A DNA stretch of 64,000 nt from Mordavella massiliensis (GTDB lineage: Bacteria > Bacillota > Clostridia > Lachnospirales > Lachnospiraceae). Below the pieces are notes generated by a model. The model saw only the letters and a program-made list of their open reading frames with translations. It was not told the DNA's origin and did no database searches. A program made the position numbers and the translations under genes. This document shows positions 54,158 through 63,491 of the stretch, in pieces. The DNA lies in the NCBI RefSeq assembly GCF_016901695.1, contig NZ_JACJKS010000006.1, positions 115,494 to 179,493 on the forward strand, given 5' to 3'. Numbering within the stretch: position 1 is the stretch's first letter; each line of letters starts with the position of its first letter.

Positions 54158-56104
54158 CTACAGTGCGTTGAAATCATATCGGTCCGGCACCGGCACGGGC
54201 CGTCCCGTCACTTTCTCCTGCAGGGACGTATAGAGCTGCCCGATGGAGTCCTCCCCCTCCCGGATGTCGTCCATCACAAGGCCCCCGTCCGCCTCCAGAA
54301 GCGCCAGCGCCTCTTTCCACTCTCCCAGGTCACGGAGTGCGGATATATAGTAGAACCTGAGCCGGCCGTCTCCTGCGAGGGCGCCATCCAGGCACGCATA
54401 GCACCTCCGGATCTCCTCCGCCTTATCAAGAAGGTGCAGCATCTTAAAGCCCTCCTTCATGTAGGAGAGTCTGTCCGCCCGGTCCGGCAGCTCCATGGCA
54501 AGCTCCATGCCGCGGCAGATGGCGCGCACGGCGTCCTCATATCTCTCCTCCCCGAGATGTGCGCAGGCCAGGGCGTGGAGCGTCCACGGGCTCTCCGCAA
54601 GCGCCAGGGATCTCTCCAGCGCCTGCACGGCCCCGGCATACCGGCCGGCCGCCGCAAGGCAGGCCCCCGCCTGGTAGAAGGCGTACCAGTTATCCCGGTT
54701 CTTCTCCTCCAGGGAGGCGAGAAGGAAGGGCAGGTTCTCCTCGTCGATCAGGAATTCATCGGGCCTGTCCTTCACATCCGGGCAGTGCAGGATCCCTGTC
54801 TCAAAGAACTTCCGCCACCTCGCAAAGGCGTCCCCTTCCGCCTGGAACGCAAGATGTCCGGTCCATCTGCCGGCGTTCCGGAACGCGCCGTACCCGCTGC
54901 CCGGCAGGACCAGCCGCGCCGGCTCCTTCGCCATCCCCCTCGTCTGCGCCAGGATCTCCTCCATGCGGGCGGGGATGCCTGCTTCCTGTATCCTCCCTGT
55001 GAGCGCCGCCGCCCGGCTCTCGTGGCCCGCCGCCATCTCCTCCGGCTCCATGCGGACAGCCCCGTAGCGCTCCAGCCACTCCCAGGCGGTGTGGGGCGCC
55101 ATGGGAATGCAGCCGTACTGGGTCTTCCCGAGGCCGGCCTGGATCTCGATGTAGCGGCCCGCCCTGTCTGTGAGAAACGCCTGCCATCTGTCGGAACCGC
55201 CCTGATGCCCCCAGGAAAACAGCTTCCGGCTGCGCAGCCGGGCCGTGGACATCTGCAGGAGCCCGAACCCGTCCCGGTCCACATCCGCCACAAACTTAGG
55301 CGCCTCCCGGGGGATGTCGAAGAAGTAATCCACCGAGCGGGGGATCTCCTGATACGCCGTCACATCCACTCCGTCCACCACAGGGATATCCACCTTGTAC
55401 ACCGCGCCGTCCCGGTATGTAAACGCACTGCCGGCCGGCACGATGATGCGGCCGTCCTCATACTCCGGCACCGCCATGTTGCTCCACCAGTACATGGGGA
55501 GCACGTCCCCGCTCTCATTGACGATCCGCATCCGGCAGTTGAGGAAACGGTCCGTCTGCCCCAGCCAGAAGTCCATCTGGTACGTCACCTTCCGGATCCG
55601 CTCGTACTCGTACATCCGCAGCACCGGCTCCCCGCTCTCAAGCTGCGTCCGGGCCGTGTAGAGAGGCTCTGTGGTCAGGGGCGTGTGGCCGATGACGCCG
55701 ATGTTCCACTCCACGCCGCCGCTGAACCAGGCGTTCCGGACGGCCAGGTTGCTGAACCGCAGCACATCGTTCGTGTACAGCAGGTTCCGGCCGCTCTCCT
55801 TATCCCACAGCTCCCAGAGGCGTCCGCCGTACTGCGGCAGGAACACAGCGGTCAGATAGTCGTTTTCCAGAACGGCCGTCTGCACGTCCCGCTCCTTCAG
55901 CTTCCTCGTGTAGCAGTTGTACTGCCGGTAGGGGTAGGCATTTTGCCTGCGCCCGTACCCTTCATATATCTCATCGTCCTCGTCCAGGCGGAACACGAGG
56001 TCGTTCTGCAGGATCCTCTCCCCGAGAAGGTCCGGCAGGCAGGACTCCCTGCCCAGGTCCGCCGCGCGCATGGTCTTTGTCTCAAATCGAAGTTCTGGTC
56101 TCAT
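54158..56104 (-). CDS. DUF5107 protein with tetratricopeptide-like C-terminus
   Basis: 648 residues from the ATG at 56104 (MRPELRFETKTMRAADLGRE), with GGAG nine bases upstream. The N-terminal two thirds (about 60-370) is a DUF5107 beta-sandwich of the galactose-mutarotase type: LENDYLTAVFLPQYGGRLWE, VEWNIGVIGHTPLTT, YWWSNMAVPE and FSWGHQGGSDRWQAFL. The C-terminal third has TPR-like helical repeats (NWYAFYQAGACLAAAGRYAG..., LHALACAHLGEERYEDAVRA). Members are thought to bind or act on carbohydrates. There is no signal peptide, so it is cytoplasmic. Confidence 0.8.
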   Translation of the reverse strand: MRPELRFETKTMRAADLGRESCLPDLLGERILQNDLVFRLDEDDEIYEGYGRRQNAYPYRQYNCYTRKLKERDVQTAVLENDYLTAVFLPQYGGRLWELWDKESGRNLLYTNDVLRFSNLAVRNAWFSGGVEWNIGVIGHTPLTTEPLYTARTQLESGEPVLRMYEYERIRKVTYQMDFWLGQTDRFLNCRMRIVNESGDVLPMYWWSNMAVPEYEDGRIIVPAGSAFTYRDGAVYKVDIPVVDGVDVTAYQEIPRSVDYFFDIPREAPKFVADVDRDGFGLLQMSTARLRSRKLFSWGHQGGSDRWQAFLTDRAGRYIEIQAGLGKTQYGCIPMAPHTAWEWLERYGAVRMEPEEMAAGHESRAAALTGRIQEAGIPARMEEILAQTRGMAKEPARLVLPGSGYGAFRNAGRWTGHLAFQAEGDAFARWRKFFETGILHCPDVKDRPDEFLIDEENLPFLLASLEEKNRDNWYAFYQAGACLAAAGRYAGAVQALERSLALAESPWTLHALACAHLGEERYEDAVRAICRGMELAMELPDRADRLSYMKEGFKMLHLLDKAEEIRRCYACLDGALAGDGRLRFYYISALRDLGEWKEALALLEADGGLVMDDIREGEDSIGQLYTSLQEKVTGRPVPVPDRYDFNAL

Positions 56105-56194
56105 AATGTAAGTCTCCTTTGTCCGGCCGCCGGTCCGGGCGGCCATAGTTCTCCTGCTATCGTACCGCATTTTGGCAGTCCGGGCAATCCCCCT

Positions 56195-57901
56195 CTACCT
56201 TGTTTCCGGAATGCTGTCCCCGGCGCACAGGGCGCCGTACCCCACCAGGTTGTTCGGGTAGGCGCCGGACCCCGTAAGCTGCCGGGCGCCGCTTCGCAGG
56301 TACGCCTTCATCTTCTCCCCGTACAGATAGGGGTCGTTCCCCCGGACAATGCCCCACTCCATGAGAAGGGCCGCCGCTCCCGTCACAAAAGGCACGGCAA
56401 AAGAGGTGCCGGTGACCGCCGCCGTGCCGCCGCCCGGCACTCTCGTGACCACGCCCACCCCGGGAGCCGCAAGATCCGGCTTGGTGCGGTACCCCTCCCC
56501 CTCCCCGCCCCGGCCCGAGAAATCCGCATAGCTGAACGTGCGGCCGTTGTAGGCGCCGGCCGTGATCACCCGGGATGCGGTGGAGGGGATGGTGAAGGTG
56601 AACTCCTCCGAGGGGCGCAGGAAGCCGGTCCCCTCATTCAGGACCGCCTCCGAGGGCAGCCACATCTGATACCTTCCGTCCACCACCCGCTCCGCCTCCA
56701 GGACGATCTGCCATGTGCCGGCTGCGATGTAGGCGTCCGCCGGCAGAAGGTCGATGTAGATCTCCTGCAGCAGGCTGTAGGGGCTCGGCTCCCCGTAGTA
56801 CAGAAGGATCTCCGTGGGCCCGATCCGGATCCGCTGGGCTCCCGCGCTGCGGCGCACCGGCCCTGTGCGGGCCCCGGAGGGCGTGATGAGGGAGAGCTGC
56901 ACCTCGTCCGCATAGGTCTTCCAGATCTGGATGCTCATGGCCGTCTGCCGCTCCTGGACCGCCAGCTCCACCGCCGCGGTCTCCCCGGACGCCAGCCGCC
57001 CCTGGGCGTGCCCGGCGGCGCTGCCCTCATTGCCGGCCCCCACGCAGATGCAGCTCCGGCCCAGATTGGCCACATCGTCAATGTACCGCTCCAGAAGGGA
57101 GGTGCCGTCGTGTGCTCCGTATGTATTGCCGAAGCTGATGTTCAGAGCCAGGGGCATCCGGTACTCCAGCGCCTTCCTCACCGCGTAGTCGATGCCTGTC
57201 ATCAGCTCCGTCGTCCTGGGGAACCCGTCCGCCCGGGGCACGCCCAGCTTTACCACGAGAAGGCTGCTCCCCGGCGCCGCTCCCCGGTACCGGACATCCC
57301 CGCCCCCGTTCCCCGCCGCGATGGCAGCCACGGAGGTGCCGTGGCCGGAGCTGTCGGCGACCGGGAGGAGCCCGTACCGCTCCGCCTCTGTCCCGGCCTT
57401 AAGGGCCCGGTCGATCTCCTCCTTCGTGTACTCTGTGCCTGACGACTGATCCCAGAGCGCCAGGATGCGGGTCGTGCCGTCCGCGTGGCAGAAATCCGGC
57501 AGCGTCCAGTCGATCCCCGAATCCAGCACTGCCACCAGCACCCCCTGTCCCGAAAGAGAAAGGCGCCCATCCTGCACCGCATCGATACAGGATACGCGCC
57601 TTCCGTCCGCCACCTGAAAAAAGAGGCGTTTTGGCTTCTCGATATACTCCACTTCCGGCAGGTCCGCCAGGGCTGGCAGGGCGGACTCCTTCACCGTGAC
57701 GACCGCATACTCGTTGAGGAGCGGCGTCACACGCACGGCTGTCTCCCTGACCTTCTCCAGGCTGCCGGAATACTTCACGATCACATCCCACTCCCGCTCT
57801 ATGGGATCATAGCCGGTCTCCAGCTCTCCGGACCTCTCCCTCTCCTCTTCCGTCGCGTCCAGCGCCAGATTCAAAAGGTTCTCGATCTTCTGTCCCGCCA
57901 C
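56195..57901 (-). CDS. S8 family serine peptidase (subtilase, Csp-like)
   Basis: 568 residues. Catalytic triad: Asp in VAVLDSGIDWTLPDF, His in SSGHGTSVAAIAAG, Ser in TGTSFAVPFVTGAAA; the oxyanion Asn is in GAGNEGSAAGH. A prodomain-like N-terminus (about 1-100) precedes it, and a jelly-roll-like insert (about 310-445) splits the catalytic domain, as in the Csp germination proteases of Clostridia. Unlike CspA/CspC pseudoproteases, all three residues are intact. No signal peptide or membrane helix is seen. GTG start at 57901 with a distant AAGGAG. It lies between a glycosyltransferase and DUF5107. Confidence 0.85.
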   Translation of the reverse strand: MAGQKIENLLNLALDATEEERERSGELETGYDPIEREWDVIVKYSGSLEKVRETAVRVTPLLNEYAVVTVKESALPALADLPEVEYIEKPKRLFFQVADGRRVSCIDAVQDGRLSLSGQGVLVAVLDSGIDWTLPDFCHADGTTRILALWDQSSGTEYTKEEIDRALKAGTEAERYGLLPVADSSGHGTSVAAIAAGNGGGDVRYRGAAPGSSLLVVKLGVPRADGFPRTTELMTGIDYAVRKALEYRMPLALNISFGNTYGAHDGTSLLERYIDDVANLGRSCICVGAGNEGSAAGHAQGRLASGETAAVELAVQERQTAMSIQIWKTYADEVQLSLITPSGARTGPVRRSAGAQRIRIGPTEILLYYGEPSPYSLLQEIYIDLLPADAYIAAGTWQIVLEAERVVDGRYQMWLPSEAVLNEGTGFLRPSEEFTFTIPSTASRVITAGAYNGRTFSYADFSGRGGEGEGYRTKPDLAAPGVGVVTRVPGGGTAAVTGTSFAVPFVTGAAALLMEWGIVRGNDPYLYGEKMKAYLRSGARQLTGSGAYPNNLVGYGALCAGDSIPETR

Positions 57902-57966
57902 CTTCCCTGCACGCTCCTTCGCCCTTTTACAGAGAATATATGCCGCGGCGGCGGCTTTATGCCTTC

Positions 57967-58983
57967 CTACTGGAACCCGATGAGCCGTCTTGCCACCAGA
58001 TAGGCCAGGGAGGAGATCTTCCGTCCGGATCTGCCGGGCAGGTTCATGGTCTGTCCCAGGATGCCGTAGCGGATCTTGATGTAGGTCCCCGGGTCCTTCT
58101 TTCTCAGATAGATCCAGAGCTCCTTTTTCTTGTCCAGGTTCTCCTTCTCCTTCGAGCGGATGCAGAGAATGGAGGACACGGTCATCATGATGGCCAGGTA
58201 GTTGATCATGTATTTCTTCAGCTTCCTGTTCATGATCTCCTTCATCTGGTACATGTCGATCATCTTTTTCGTGACAAAGATCTGCTGGTCCAGACGCCGG
58301 ATCATGACCTTCTCGTTGACGGACTGATCCTCCCGCCCGATGTAGTAGCGGTAGAAATCCTCATCCATGTAGTAAAGCCTGCGCACATGGGGCAGCGGAT
58401 AGTACACATAGATGTTGTCCACGTAGAAGGTGTGCATCGGCAGCTTAAGCTGGCACAAAAGCAGCAGCTCGGTCCGGTAGATGACCGAGTGCATGAGGAT
58501 GTACTGATCCAGATGGAAATGGCCGATGTCGGACCAGTGGAACACTTCATCCTGGGGCAGCACATTCCGGTAATGGATGCATTTCTTGTGCTCCGCCCCC
58601 TCCTTCTCGTACACGTAGTTGGCGATGAACATATCCACCTCCGTGCCTTCCTCCTCAAAGCCGCGCAGCACCTGCAGGATGCGGTGCAGGGACTCCTCGT
58701 TCACCCAGTCGTCGCTGTCCACCACCTTGAAATATTTTCCTGTGGCGTTGGCAAGCCCGCAGTTTACCGCGTCGCCGTGGCCGCCATTCTCCTTGTCGAT
58801 CACTTTCACGATGTCCGGGTACTTCTTCGCATACTCGTGCCCGATCCGGGATGTGTCGTCTTTGGAACCGTCGTTGACGATGATGATCTCCACGTCCTCC
58901 CCGCCGGGCAGGATGCTCTCGATGGCGTGTGCCATATAGTCCTGGGAATTGTAGCACGGGATCGCAAATGAAATGTATTTCAT
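57967..58983 (-). CDS. Glycosyltransferase family 2
   Basis: 338 residues. GT-A fold: SFAIPCYNSQDYMAHAIESI at the N-terminus, EIIIVNDGSKDDT for nucleotide binding, NGGHGDAVNCGLANATGKYF, and the metal-binding DxD-type VVDSDDWVNEE. The C-terminal half has aromatic and basic residues but no clear membrane helices. The acceptor is unknown; teichoic-acid or capsule-type sugars are possible. AGGAGG precedes the ATG, and a good promoter lies at 59008. It leads a same-strand run toward the subtilase gene. Confidence 0.9.
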   Translation of the reverse strand: MKYISFAIPCYNSQDYMAHAIESILPGGEDVEIIIVNDGSKDDTSRIGHEYAKKYPDIVKVIDKENGGHGDAVNCGLANATGKYFKVVDSDDWVNEESLHRILQVLRGFEEEGTEVDMFIANYVYEKEGAEHKKCIHYRNVLPQDEVFHWSDIGHFHLDQYILMHSVIYRTELLLLCQLKLPMHTFYVDNIYVYYPLPHVRRLYYMDEDFYRYYIGREDQSVNEKVMIRRLDQQIFVTKKMIDMYQMKEIMNRKLKKYMINYLAIMMTVSSILCIRSKEKENLDKKKELWIYLRKKDPGTYIKIRYGILGQTMNLPGRSGRKISSLAYLVARRLIGFQ

Positions 58984-59007
58984 ACTTCTCTTCCTCCTGA
59001 TGACACT

Positions 59008-59036
59008 AGTATATAGTATTCCCCCGCGTTTTCCAA
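59008..59036 (-). promoter_or_regulatory. Promoter of the glycosyltransferase gene
   Basis: Minus-strand -35 TTGGAA (59031-59036), 17-bp spacer, -10 TATACT (59008-59013). Confidence 0.65.
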
Positions 59037-59066
59037 CTCAATCTTTGCAAAATCCGCAGCATACAA

Positions 59067-59095
59067 TTGTAAAAATCCTGTTTTTCCGCTATAGT
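59067..59095 (+). promoter_or_regulatory. Promoter of the PPi-type PFK gene
   Basis: -35 TTGTAA (59067-59072), 17-bp spacer, -10 TATAGT (59090-59095), about 70 bases before the start codon. It is divergent from the glycosyltransferase promoter. Confidence 0.65.
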
Positions 59096-59167
59096 TATCT
59101 GTATAGGGCCGGCAGTCGCCGCACGGCACGGACACAGCCGGCTGACAAAGAGTTGGAGGAATCGAGT

Positions 59168-60391
59168 ATGAAAAAAAATATCATCGTGGGACAGTCCGGA
59201 GGCCCCACAGCAGTCATCAACGGCAGCCTCTACGGCGTCGCATCGGAAGGGATCCGCAGGACCGATGAGATCGGCACGGTCTACGGCATGATCAACGGGA
59301 TCGAGGGCTTTCTGCAGGGCAATTACATGGATCTTGGCGCCCTCGGCAAGACGAACGAGCTGGAGCTGGTGCGCACCACGCCGGGCGCCTACCTGGGCTC
59401 CTGCCGCTACAAGCTGCCGGAGGATCTGCACGACCCGGTGTACCCGGAACTGTTCCGCCGCTTCGCCGAGCTGAACATCAGCAGCTTCTTCTACATCGGC
59501 GGGAACGACTCCATGGATACCGTGAGCAAGCTGTCAAGGTACGCGGCATTCATGAACAGCCCCATCCGCTTCATCGGCGTTCCCAAGACCATTGACAACG
59601 ACCTGGTGGAGACGGACCACACGCCCGGATACGGCAGCGCGGCCAAGTATGTGGCCACCACGGTCCGCGAAATCGCCATAGACGCCTCGGTCTATGACAA
59701 CAAGCAGTCCGTCACCATCGTGGAGATCATGGGCCGCCACGCCGGATGGCTCACGGCCGCCAGCATGCTGGCCCGCAAGTTCAAGGGGGACAACCCGGTG
59801 CTCATCTACCTGCCGGAGGTCGCCTTTGACCAGGACGCCTTCATTGACAAAGTGGAGGAAGCCCTCCAGACAACGCCCAACCTTGTAGTGTGCATCTCCG
59901 AGGGCATCAACGACGGAAAGGGCACCTTCATCTGCGAGTACGCGAGCGACGTAGGCACCGACACCTTCGGGCACAAGATGCTCACCGGCTCCGGGAAGTA
60001 CCTGGAGAACCTGGTGAAAGAGCGCCTGGGCGTCAAGGTCCGCTCCGTGGAGTTGAACGTCTGCCAGCGGTGCTCCTGCTCCCACCTGTCCCGGGTGGAT
60101 CTGGACGAGGCGGTTAACGCCGGCGTCTACGCCGTACAGGCTGCCCTCGCCGGCGAGAGCGGGAAAATGGTCACTTTCATAAGAAACAAGAGCGTACCTT
60201 ACGAGCTTTCCTACGGCACGGCGGATGTCAATATCATCTGCAATAAGGAAAAAGGTGTTCCCATGGAGTGGATCACAAATGACGGCTCTGACATCAGCGA
60301 CGCCTTCATCGATTATGTGCGTCCCCTGACCCAGGGCCATGTGGAGCTGCCCACGAAGAACGGGATCCCGCTCTTCGCCTACAGGCGCTAG
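59168..60391 (+). CDS. 6-phosphofructokinase, pyrophosphate-dependent type
   Basis: 407 residues from the ATG at 59168 with GGAGG nine bases upstream; the open frame before it is not coding. N-terminus NIIVGQSGGPTAVINGSLYG. The phosphoryl-donor signature reads YIGGNDSMDTV (GGxDS, as in PPi enzymes, not GGDGS of ATP enzymes), and the catalytic loop is VPKTIDNDL, with the Lys seen in PPi-dependent enzymes in place of the Gly of ATP-PFKs. It phosphorylates fructose-6-P in glycolysis, reversibly if PPi is used. The donor is inferred from these residues. Confidence 0.92.
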   Translation: MKKNIIVGQSGGPTAVINGSLYGVASEGIRRTDEIGTVYGMINGIEGFLQGNYMDLGALGKTNELELVRTTPGAYLGSCRYKLPEDLHDPVYPELFRRFAELNISSFFYIGGNDSMDTVSKLSRYAAFMNSPIRFIGVPKTIDNDLVETDHTPGYGSAAKYVATTVREIAIDASVYDNKQSVTIVEIMGRHAGWLTAASMLARKFKGDNPVLIYLPEVAFDQDAFIDKVEEALQTTPNLVVCISEGINDGKGTFICEYASDVGTDTFGHKMLTGSGKYLENLVKERLGVKVRSVELNVCQRCSCSHLSRVDLDEAVNAGVYAVQAALAGESGKMVTFIRNKSVPYELSYGTADVNIICNKEKGVPMEWITNDGSDISDAFIDYVRPLTQGHVELPTKNGIPLFAYRR

Positions 60392-60411
60392 AGAGGCGGA
60401 TCCGGTAAGAA

Positions 60412-60453
60412 TAATAAAACAGGGAGGCCTGTAGATTTTCTACAGGTCCTCCC
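60412..60453 (-). terminator. Intrinsic terminator of the rpiR-type gene
   Basis: Minus-strand GGGAGGACCTGTAGA and TCTACAGGCCTCCC form a 14-bp stem with a short loop, followed by TGTTTTATTATT. It also separates the convergent PFK gene. Confidence 0.85.
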
Positions 60454-60470
60454 CGTCTGCGTCTCTCCTC

Positions 60471-61349
60471 CTACTGCGGCTTTTCTTCTTCGCTGTAGGC
60501 TCTCCTGGCCACGATCGAGCTGGTCTTTTGCAGTTTCTTTGAAAGCGCCCTGTAGTCCCGGTTCAGGACGCCCGCATACAGCATGTCCACAAGCGCAAGC
60601 TGCGAGATCCTGGAAAAGATCGTGTCCCCGTAAAAGAACTGCCGGTGACTGGCGCACAGCAGGATGTCCGCATACTTTGCGATCAGGGCGTTCTCGAAAT
60701 TCGTCAGCACCAGCGTCCTGGCGCCGGCCTTTCTGGCCACCTGCATCATCTCCACCGTGTTTTTCGAGTAGCCCGAGTAGGAGATCCCGATGGCAAGATC
60801 GCCCTTTTTCAGATTGTCTGCGCTTACATGCTGCAGGTAATAGTCCGTGTACATCCTGCAGTTCAGCCCCAGGTACGTCAGCTTTGTCAAAAGGTCGTTG
60901 GCCGTGCAGATGGAGTTCTCCACACTGTAGATCACGATACTGTCCGCGTCCAGGATGGCGTCCACCGCCTGTATAAAGTCCTTCTTCCGGATGCACTGCA
61001 GTGTCTCTTCCAGCATCCGGACAGAGGTCGTGATGATCTTGCCCGGTATCTCCTCCAGCCTGTCGCTGGCGGACAGGCGGAAGCCGTACAGACCGATCCC
61101 GCCATCTTTGTCCTCCCCCTGGTTCCGGATCTCGTCCTGGAGCATCGCGTATTTAAAATCCCGGAAGCTCTGGTAGCCCACGGCTTTCACAAAGCGCACC
61201 ACCGTTGGCTGGCTCACGCCCGCCTCCCTGGCGAGTTCCTCAATGAGGAGGCTGTCTGCTCCCCCCTGGTAGGAAAAGATATAATCTGCGACCTTGCGCT
61301 CGGATGGCCGCAGGGCCGTGTAAATATTCTGGATCTTCTGTTTTACCAT
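60471..61349 (-). CDS. MurR/RpiR family transcriptional regulator
   Basis: 292 residues. The N-terminal helix-turn-helix (1-77) has LRPSERKVADYIF and LAREAGVSQPTVVRFVKAVG, the recognition helix. The C-terminal SIS domain (about 125-255) has DSIVIYSVENSICTANDLLT, GDLAIGISYSGYSKNTVEMM and LVLTNFENALIAKY, binding a phosphosugar. Such regulators control amino-sugar or pentose genes; no obvious target operon is next to it, although the HD protein and PFK flank it. The ribosome site is weak. Confidence 0.9.
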   Translation of the reverse strand: MVKQKIQNIYTALRPSERKVADYIFSYQGGADSLLIEELAREAGVSQPTVVRFVKAVGYQSFRDFKYAMLQDEIRNQGEDKDGGIGLYGFRLSASDRLEEIPGKIITTSVRMLEETLQCIRKKDFIQAVDAILDADSIVIYSVENSICTANDLLTKLTYLGLNCRMYTDYYLQHVSADNLKKGDLAIGISYSGYSKNTVEMMQVARKAGARTLVLTNFENALIAKYADILLCASHRQFFYGDTIFSRISQLALVDMLYAGVLNRDYRALSKKLQKTSSIVARRAYSEEEKPQ

Positions 61350-61424
61350 ATATGTCTCTCTTCTTTCCTGTAGAAAGTCTACGATTTCTCTCCTTTTTTT
61401 CCGGCCGGCTTCCCTGAGCCCCTC

Positions 61425-62087
61425 TCAGCAGAGCTTGCTCCCGTTTGCCACCAGCTTGAACCTGCATCCGAGCTGCTCCGCCGCCCTTCTGCACATGATC
61501 ATCCGCTGCAGGAAGATCTCAAAATAGTCCATCACCGTGCAGATCGCGTCATCCAGCTCAAGTTCCATGCGGATCACCCGCTTCTCCCTGTCGATCGTCA
61601 GGCTGGATGCCAGGGCCGCGTAGTTCACCCGGTCGTGGATGTCAAAATTGGCGGGAACCGGGTTCTGCACCCGGTTCCTGCGCACATCTGTCTTATCCGC
61701 CAGGATGAGGGCTGCGGACACTTCGTCCACCGCGGTCCCCGTCTCCTCGTCGTGGTGCCCGATGGCGGTCATGACTGTCATGGCGTCCTGCAGCTCCATC
61801 CCCCGCTCCTTGAGGATCTGGTAGGCCAGGACCGCCCCGCTGTGGGGATGGTCATGCCGGTTTACACTGTTGCCGATATCGTGCATATAGCCGGCGATCT
61901 TTCCCAGCTCGATCCTGTGTCTGCCGTATCCGAGCTCTTTCAGGATCCGGGCCGCCGTCTCCGACACTCTGGCGGCATGTTTCCTGGAATGTTCTGTGTA
62001 TCCCAGCTCTTTCAATATACTGTTTCCGTGTTCGATCAGCAGATTGATCTCCTCATCCTGCCGGATCTGTTTATATGTAACTGACAC
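61425..62087 (-). CDS. HD domain phosphohydrolase
   Basis: 220 residues from GTG at 62087 behind GAGGAAG. The HD motif is visible: first His in EHSRKHAARV, then YMHDIGNSVNRHDHPHSG with the HD pair, and later ALILADKTDV with the final Asp. This is the metal-dependent hydrolase fold of nucleotide and cyclic-nucleotide phosphatases. The substrate is unknown. The C-terminal part (about 150-220) is helical without a known domain. It lies between phoH and the RpiR regulator. Confidence 0.82.
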   Translation of the reverse strand: MSVTYKQIRQDEEINLLIEHGNSILKELGYTEHSRKHAARVSETAARILKELGYGRHRIELGKIAGYMHDIGNSVNRHDHPHSGAVLAYQILKERGMELQDAMTVMTAIGHHDEETGTAVDEVSAALILADKTDVRRNRVQNPVPANFDIHDRVNYAALASSLTIDREKRVIRMELELDDAICTVMDYFEIFLQRMIMCRRAAEQLGCRFKLVANGSKLC

Positions 62088-62117
62088 GCTTTCTTCCTCT
62101 CCTAACCTGTATCTTCT

Positions 62118-63491
62118 CTAAAGTCTCTGAATGGCGTCCATGGCCAGTTCGGAGCGCAGGCACTCCTCAGCCGTCATGGTGATCTGCCAGCATAAGGGGC
62201 TTCCCTTCATATGCTCGGATGCATAGCTGAGGCCGTTGGTGCGCTCATCCAGGAAGGGCCGGTCGATCTGGTCCGGGTCCCCGAGTAGGATGATCTTTGT
62301 GTCCTTCCCGGCTCTGGTGATGATCCCCTTGATCTGGTTGGGCGTCATGTTCTGGGCCTCATCTATAATAAGGTAGGTCTTGATGATGGACCTTCCCCGT
62401 ATGTAGTTCATGGCCTCTGTCTGGATCAGTCCTCTTGCAAAGATCTCCTCGATCTTCCCCTGCAGCTCCTCCTCATTGGCGAACCGCTCGTCCTCGCTGG
62501 AATCGATGAGCTGCTCCAGATTGTCGATGACCGGGCGCATGAGCGGGGAGATCTTCTCCTGCTCATCCCCGGGCAGGAACCCGATGTCTGAGTCGAACTG
62601 GGCGTTGGGCCTGCACACAAGGATCCGCCGGTACTCTCCGGTTGGGTTATTGAGCACCTTCTCAAGGCCCACCGCCAGGGAGTAGAACGTCTTGCTCGTC
62701 CCCGCCATGCCCTTGACGATCACAAGGGGCGCCGTCTTTGCCGGCTGCATCAGCGCCTCCTGGAGGAAATACTGTCCCGCGTTCCTGGGCCGGATGCCGT
62801 AGGGCGTGCTCTTTTTGTACTCCAGCTTCCGGATCACGCCCCGCTCCACACGCCCCAACTGCGTCTTCTTCACAGACTGGTCTGCCCGCAGGATGACGAA
62901 CTGATTTTCCGTAAGCTGCGGCGTCCGGCGCTCTCCCGCCTCATCGGTCACATAGACGCACCGGGCCGGGATCCCTTTCTTCTTAAAATCCTTAAAGCTC
63001 TCCTCCGGCGCAAACACTTCGATCCTGCCCCTGTACTGGTTCTCATTCTCAAACACCTGCTCTGTGGTGAAGTCCTCCGCAGCAATGCCCAGGATCTGCG
63101 CCTTGATCCGCAGCAGGATGTCCTTTGTCACAAGGATCACCTGCTCCTCATGGCTCCTCGCAAGCCCCAGGCACACCTTCAGGATCCGGTTGTCCATGAT
63201 CTCCTCCGAGAGTTCCGGCGGGAGCGCCACATCCACGTAGTTTCTCTCCACACGGCAGTTTCCCCCGCCCGGCAGGTCCACTCCGGCAAGCAGGTCCCCC
63301 TTCTGCCGGAGCTGCTCCAGGAAACGGATGGCACGCCTGGCGCTCACCCCCCTCTCCCCCTCAGATTTTTTCAGACCGTCCAGCTCTTCCAGCACCGCCA
63401 TGGGCAGGACGACCTGGTTGTCCTCAAAGCACCCGGCAGCGTAGGGCGCCTGGATCAGGACGTTCGTATCAAGCACGTAGATCTTTACCAT
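62118..63491 (-). CDS. PIN-PhoH fusion protein (YlaK/PhoH2 type)
   Basis: 457 residues. The N-terminal PIN ribonuclease domain (about 1-145) shows YVLDTNVLIQAP with the first Asp, ELDGLKKSEGERG, and late acidic residues in VILVTKDILLRIKA. The C-terminal PhoH ATPase (about 230-450) has Walker A VKGMAGTSKTF and Walker B YLIIDEAQNMTPNQIKGI, with GDPDQIDRPF. PhoH2 proteins are RNA helicases coupled to PIN RNases. AAAGGGGATACTCT precedes the ATG. It is first in a same-strand run with the HD protein. Confidence 0.92.
   Translation of the reverse strand: MVKIYVLDTNVLIQAPYAAGCFEDNQVVLPMAVLEELDGLKKSEGERGVSARRAIRFLEQLRQKGDLLAGVDLPGGGNCRVERNYVDVALPPELSEEIMDNRILKVCLGLARSHEEQVILVTKDILLRIKAQILGIAAEDFTTEQVFENENQYRGRIEVFAPEESFKDFKKKGIPARCVYVTDEAGERRTPQLTENQFVILRADQSVKKTQLGRVERGVIRKLEYKKSTPYGIRPRNAGQYFLQEALMQPAKTAPLVIVKGMAGTSKTFYSLAVGLEKVLNNPTGEYRRILVCRPNAQFDSDIGFLPGDEQEKISPLMRPVIDNLEQLIDSSEDERFANEEELQGKIEEIFARGLIQTEAMNYIRGRSIIKTYLIIDEAQNMTPNQIKGIITRAGKDTKIILLGDPDQIDRPFLDERTNGLSYASEHMKGSPLCWQITMTAEECLRSELAMDAIQRL

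Noticed and set aside
54434..57442. Plus-strand open frame of 1002 codons opposite DUF5107 and the subtilase
   Set aside because: Antisense shadow; the minus-strand proteins carry clear motifs such as the subtilase triad.
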